Below the pieces are notes generated by a model that ran no database searches, had not been told where the DNA came from, and saw nothing but the letters and a program-made list of their open reading frames with translations. DNA of 64,000 bases from JANMCE01 sp963791625. Its GTDB lineage: Bacteria > Actinomycetota > Acidimicrobiia > Acidimicrobiales > Ilumatobacteraceae. The DNA is taken from positions 2,046,001-2,110,000 of the forward strand of contig CAWBTA010000006.1 of assembly GCA_963791625.1 (NCBI GenBank). Direction: 5' to 3'. The position numbers were made by a program, and so were the translations under genes. Below, in pieces: positions 62,505 to 64,000 of the stretch. How positions within the stretch are numbered: position 1 is the first letter of the stretch; every line of letters begins with the position of its first letter.

Positions 62505-63041
62505 ATGCGTCAAGATACTTTGCGACAAGATACTTTGCCCGGAGCTGGAGCTGGTGACGCGGTGGACGTGATTGTTGAGCAATGGCATGAGCAACGCCCG
62601 GACCTGGATGTGAGCGCGAAGCAGATCACGGGGCGAATCATCCGGCTGGCCTCGCAGTTCCAACAGGAGTACTCGGCGACCTTCGTTCCGCTTGGTCTCA
62701 ACGATGGTGACTACGGGGTGCTGGCGCCGTTGCGCCGCGCCGGAGCGCCGTACGAGCTGACCCCGACCGAGTTGGCCAAGCATCGAATGATGACGTCCGG
62801 AGGAATGACCGCGGCGCTTGATCGGCTTGAACGCAAAGGTTGGCTGGCTCGGGTACCAAACCCGACCGATCGTCGTGGCAGCCTCGTCCGCCTCACCGAC
62901 GCCGGTCTGGCGATCATGGATGAAGCGATGACGCAACATGTCGCTACCGAACATCGACTGACCGACGGTCTCGACGACCTCGAACGCGAACAACTGCAAG
63001 GCCTGCTGCGCAAACTCCTCCGGGCCGTCGAACGCGAATGA
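62505..63041 (+). CDS. MarR family transcriptional regulator
   Basis: The 178-residue regulator has a winged helix: LTPTELAKHRMMTSGGMTAA as recognition region, LDRLERKGWLARVPNPTDRR with the wing arginines and a C-terminal dimerisation helix. The N-terminus starts with a repeated MRQDTLRQDTL, encoded by two direct 13-bp copies that contain operator half-sites. AGAGGA precedes the ATG by 4 nt. It most likely represses itself and the DUF4345-SRPBCC-transporter-VOC operon. Confidence 0.92.
   Translation: MRQDTLRQDTLPGAGAGDAVDVIVEQWHEQRPDLDVSAKQITGRIIRLASQFQQEYSATFVPLGLNDGDYGVLAPLRRAGAPYELTPTELAKHRMMTSGGMTAALDRLERKGWLARVPNPTDRRGSLVRLTDAGLAIMDEAMTQHVATEHRLTDGLDDLEREQLQGLLRKLLRAVERE
62511..62538 (+). 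repeat. 13-bp direct repeat carrying operator half-sites inside the MarR gene
   Basis: CAAGATACTTTGC occurs at 62511-62523 and 62526-62538. Each contains AAGATAC, the same half-site as in the upstream operator (62485). Codons 3-11 of the MarR gene are the repeat. They may be extra binding sites or a coding duplication derived from the operator. Confidence 0.7.
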
Positions 63042-63135
63042 ACCTGGGCGACGCCGGTGGCCCTGACGGGTCTCGACTTCACGGTGGAACGCGCTGGAGG
63101 TGACCCGAGCGACTTCGTCCTCTCGCTGCGGCCGT

Positions 63136-63165
63136 CGGGACTGTCCAAATCTTGTGCCAGTCCCG
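63136..63165. terminator. Hairpin between convergent genes (possible bidirectional terminator)
   Basis: CGGGACTG (63136-63143) and CAGTCCCG (63158-63165) form a perfect 8-bp stem with a 14-nt loop, between the MarR stop and the end of the luciferase-like gene. There is no T-tract, so termination is unproven. Confidence 0.4.
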
Positions 63166-63174
63166 TGGACGGTC

Positions 63175-64000
63175 TCAGAGTTTGCGTAGCTCGTTGGCCA
63201 GCGGTTCCAAGAACTCAACGCGATACGGGCCGCGCATGGAGAAAATGACGAGATCGACGATTCCCAGATATGGCGCAGCCTGTGCTGCCAGGGCCGCTGG
63301 GTCGGCGTCTGCTGGCCAGGACAGGTGGATGGACGATCGGATGTCCAACGGGTTCCGGGCGATGGCGGCACAGTGCTCATCGAGAATGGAACGGGTCGCC
63401 TGCCAGCCCTCCACCGACTCGGGGAAGGTGTCCCACATATCGGCCCAACGCGCCACCACCTTCAGCGTGCGCTTCGGACCCGTGCCGCCGATGACGATGG
63501 GGATCGGCGTCTGAACCGGCTTCGGATTGCAGCGCGCATCAACCAGTTGGAAGTAGTCACCGGTGAATGTGGTCATGTCCTGGGTGAGGAGGCGCACGAT
63601 CACTTCGACGCCTTCCTCGAAACGGTCGGATCGTTCCTTCCGGGTGCCGAGCGCTATGCCGTAGGCCGCGGCCTCGGACTCGAACCACCCGGTGCCGAGC
63701 CCAAGATCGAACCGACCATTCGAAATGTGGTCCAGCGTCACGGCCATGTTGGCGGTGACCGCCGGATGACGAAAGTGCATCCCGTTCACCATCGACCCCA
63801 GCCGCAACCGCGTCGTAGCCTGCGCCAACGCGGCGAGCATCGTCCAACTCTCGTGGATGTCACCGTCCATCGGCGGCGTCAGGGGGTAGAAGTGGTCCAT
63901 CGTCCATCCGGACTCGAACACCTCGATGTCATCGGCCGCTCGCCACACATCGAGGAAATCCTGCCAGGTGCCGTGCTGTGGAGGTGTCTTGAACGCGAAG
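63175..64000 (-). CDS. LLM class F420-dependent oxidoreductase (N-terminus beyond the window)
   Basis: The visible 275 residues run from FAFKTPPQHGTWQDFLDVWR at the window edge through SGWTMDHFYPLTPPMDGDIH, RLRLGSMVNGMHFRHPAV, FDLGLGTGWFESEAAAYG and PIPIVIGGTGPKRTLKVVAR to the stop at 63175. These are hallmarks of F420-dependent luciferase-like oxidoreductases. Only a few N-terminal residues are missing. The substrate is unknown. Confidence 0.88.
   Translation of the reverse strand, partial: FAFKTPPQHGTWQDFLDVWRAADDIEVFESGWTMDHFYPLTPPMDGDIHESWTMLAALAQATTRLRLGSMVNGMHFRHPAVTANMAVTLDHISNGRFDLGLGTGWFESEAAAYGIALGTRKERSDRFEEGVEVIVRLLTQDMTTFTGDYFQLVDARCNPKPVQTPIPIVIGGTGPKRTLKVVARWADMWDTFPESVEGWQATRSILDEHCAAIARNPLDIRSSIHLSWPADADPAALAAQAAPYLGIVDLVIFSMRGPYRVEFLEPLANELRKL

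Noticed and set aside
1..64000. CRISPR arrays, tRNA/rRNA genes, insertion sequences, prophage or integron parts
   Set aside because: No spaced repeats, cloverleaf-like sequences with CCA ends, transposase or integrase motifs were found on reading the window and the encoded proteins.

Overview
This is a GC-rich (by eye about 60-65% G+C), densely packed chromosomal segment from an actinobacterium. The support is DUF2510-scramblase, Eis-type acetyltransferase, DUF222/13E12 HNH, CGNR zinc-finger, F420/FMN-type luciferase-like monooxygenase and tandem-domain ABC exporter genes, plus many apparently leaderless genes with a TANNNT box 6-8 nt before the start codon. An Acidimicrobiia-like (Ilumatobacter-type) marine or freshwater heterotroph is my best guess, but that is inference. 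I see no rRNA, tRNA, CRISPR, insertion sequence, prophage or origin. The content is dominated by uptake and breakdown of amino acids and related nitrogen compounds.

Layout. 1-4008: end of a substrate-binding protein and livHMGF, a branched-chain amino acid ABC importer. 4015-6898 (minus): aldo/keto reductase, ornithine-cyclodeaminase-like protein and serine/threonine-dehydratase-like enzyme. 6965-9325: a VOC-cupin-cupin fusion and kynureninase. 9332-10526: Eis-like acetyltransferase. 10710-13023: heme-type membrane protein, 3Fe-4S ferredoxin and FAD ferredoxin reductase. 13061-14408: aromatic amino acid hydroxylase divergent from an Lrp/AsnC regulator. 14542-19252: M20 amidohydrolase, TetR regulator, scramblase-like protein, an M24 protein that looks like the DMSP lyase DddP, and a methyltransferase. 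19259-25047: fused ABC exporter, glycosyltransferase, DUF1097 protein. 25227-26974: two-component system. 27115-29696: hutF-hutI. 29697-33783: methyltransferase, a membrane-anchored protein and a DEAD-box helicase. 33806-37657: luciferase-like monooxygenase, DUF1185, hydrolase, aldehyde dehydrogenase. 37654-42208: FtsX-type permease and tandem ATPase, divergent from a CGNR regulator. 43439-47537: a hydroxyproline-type catabolic module. 47565-49789: ECF sigma factor, anti-sigma-like/NfeD fusion and slipin. 49965-51164: RtcB. 51295-52535: HNH protein. 52582-60115: SDR, fused HyuAB/5-oxoprolinase-like enzyme, FAD oxidoreductase and ThDP enzyme. 60125-63041: a small operon divergent from a MarR regulator. 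63175-64000: a luciferase-like oxidoreductase cut by the window end.

Most operons are tightly coupled by ATGA/GTGA/TGATG overlaps, which fixes many start sites.

Two window-wide patterns matter for any reader. First, at least 17 frame breaks interrupt otherwise intact genes, and every one is resolved by removing a single base (+1 class). This looks like insertion-type assembly error rather than pseudogene decay, so I give the full gene spans and mark the breaks. Second, at least 16 transcription units have TANNNT directly upstream of the start codon, including an overlapping divergent pair at 42206-42230.

The most interesting units are the sigma/anti-sigma::NfeD/slipin operon, the DddP-like gene, the three-gene electron-transfer module, the VOC-bicupin-kynureninase pair, the Ser/Cys proline-racemase-family enzyme, and the MarR operator whose half-sites run into the regulator's own coding sequence.
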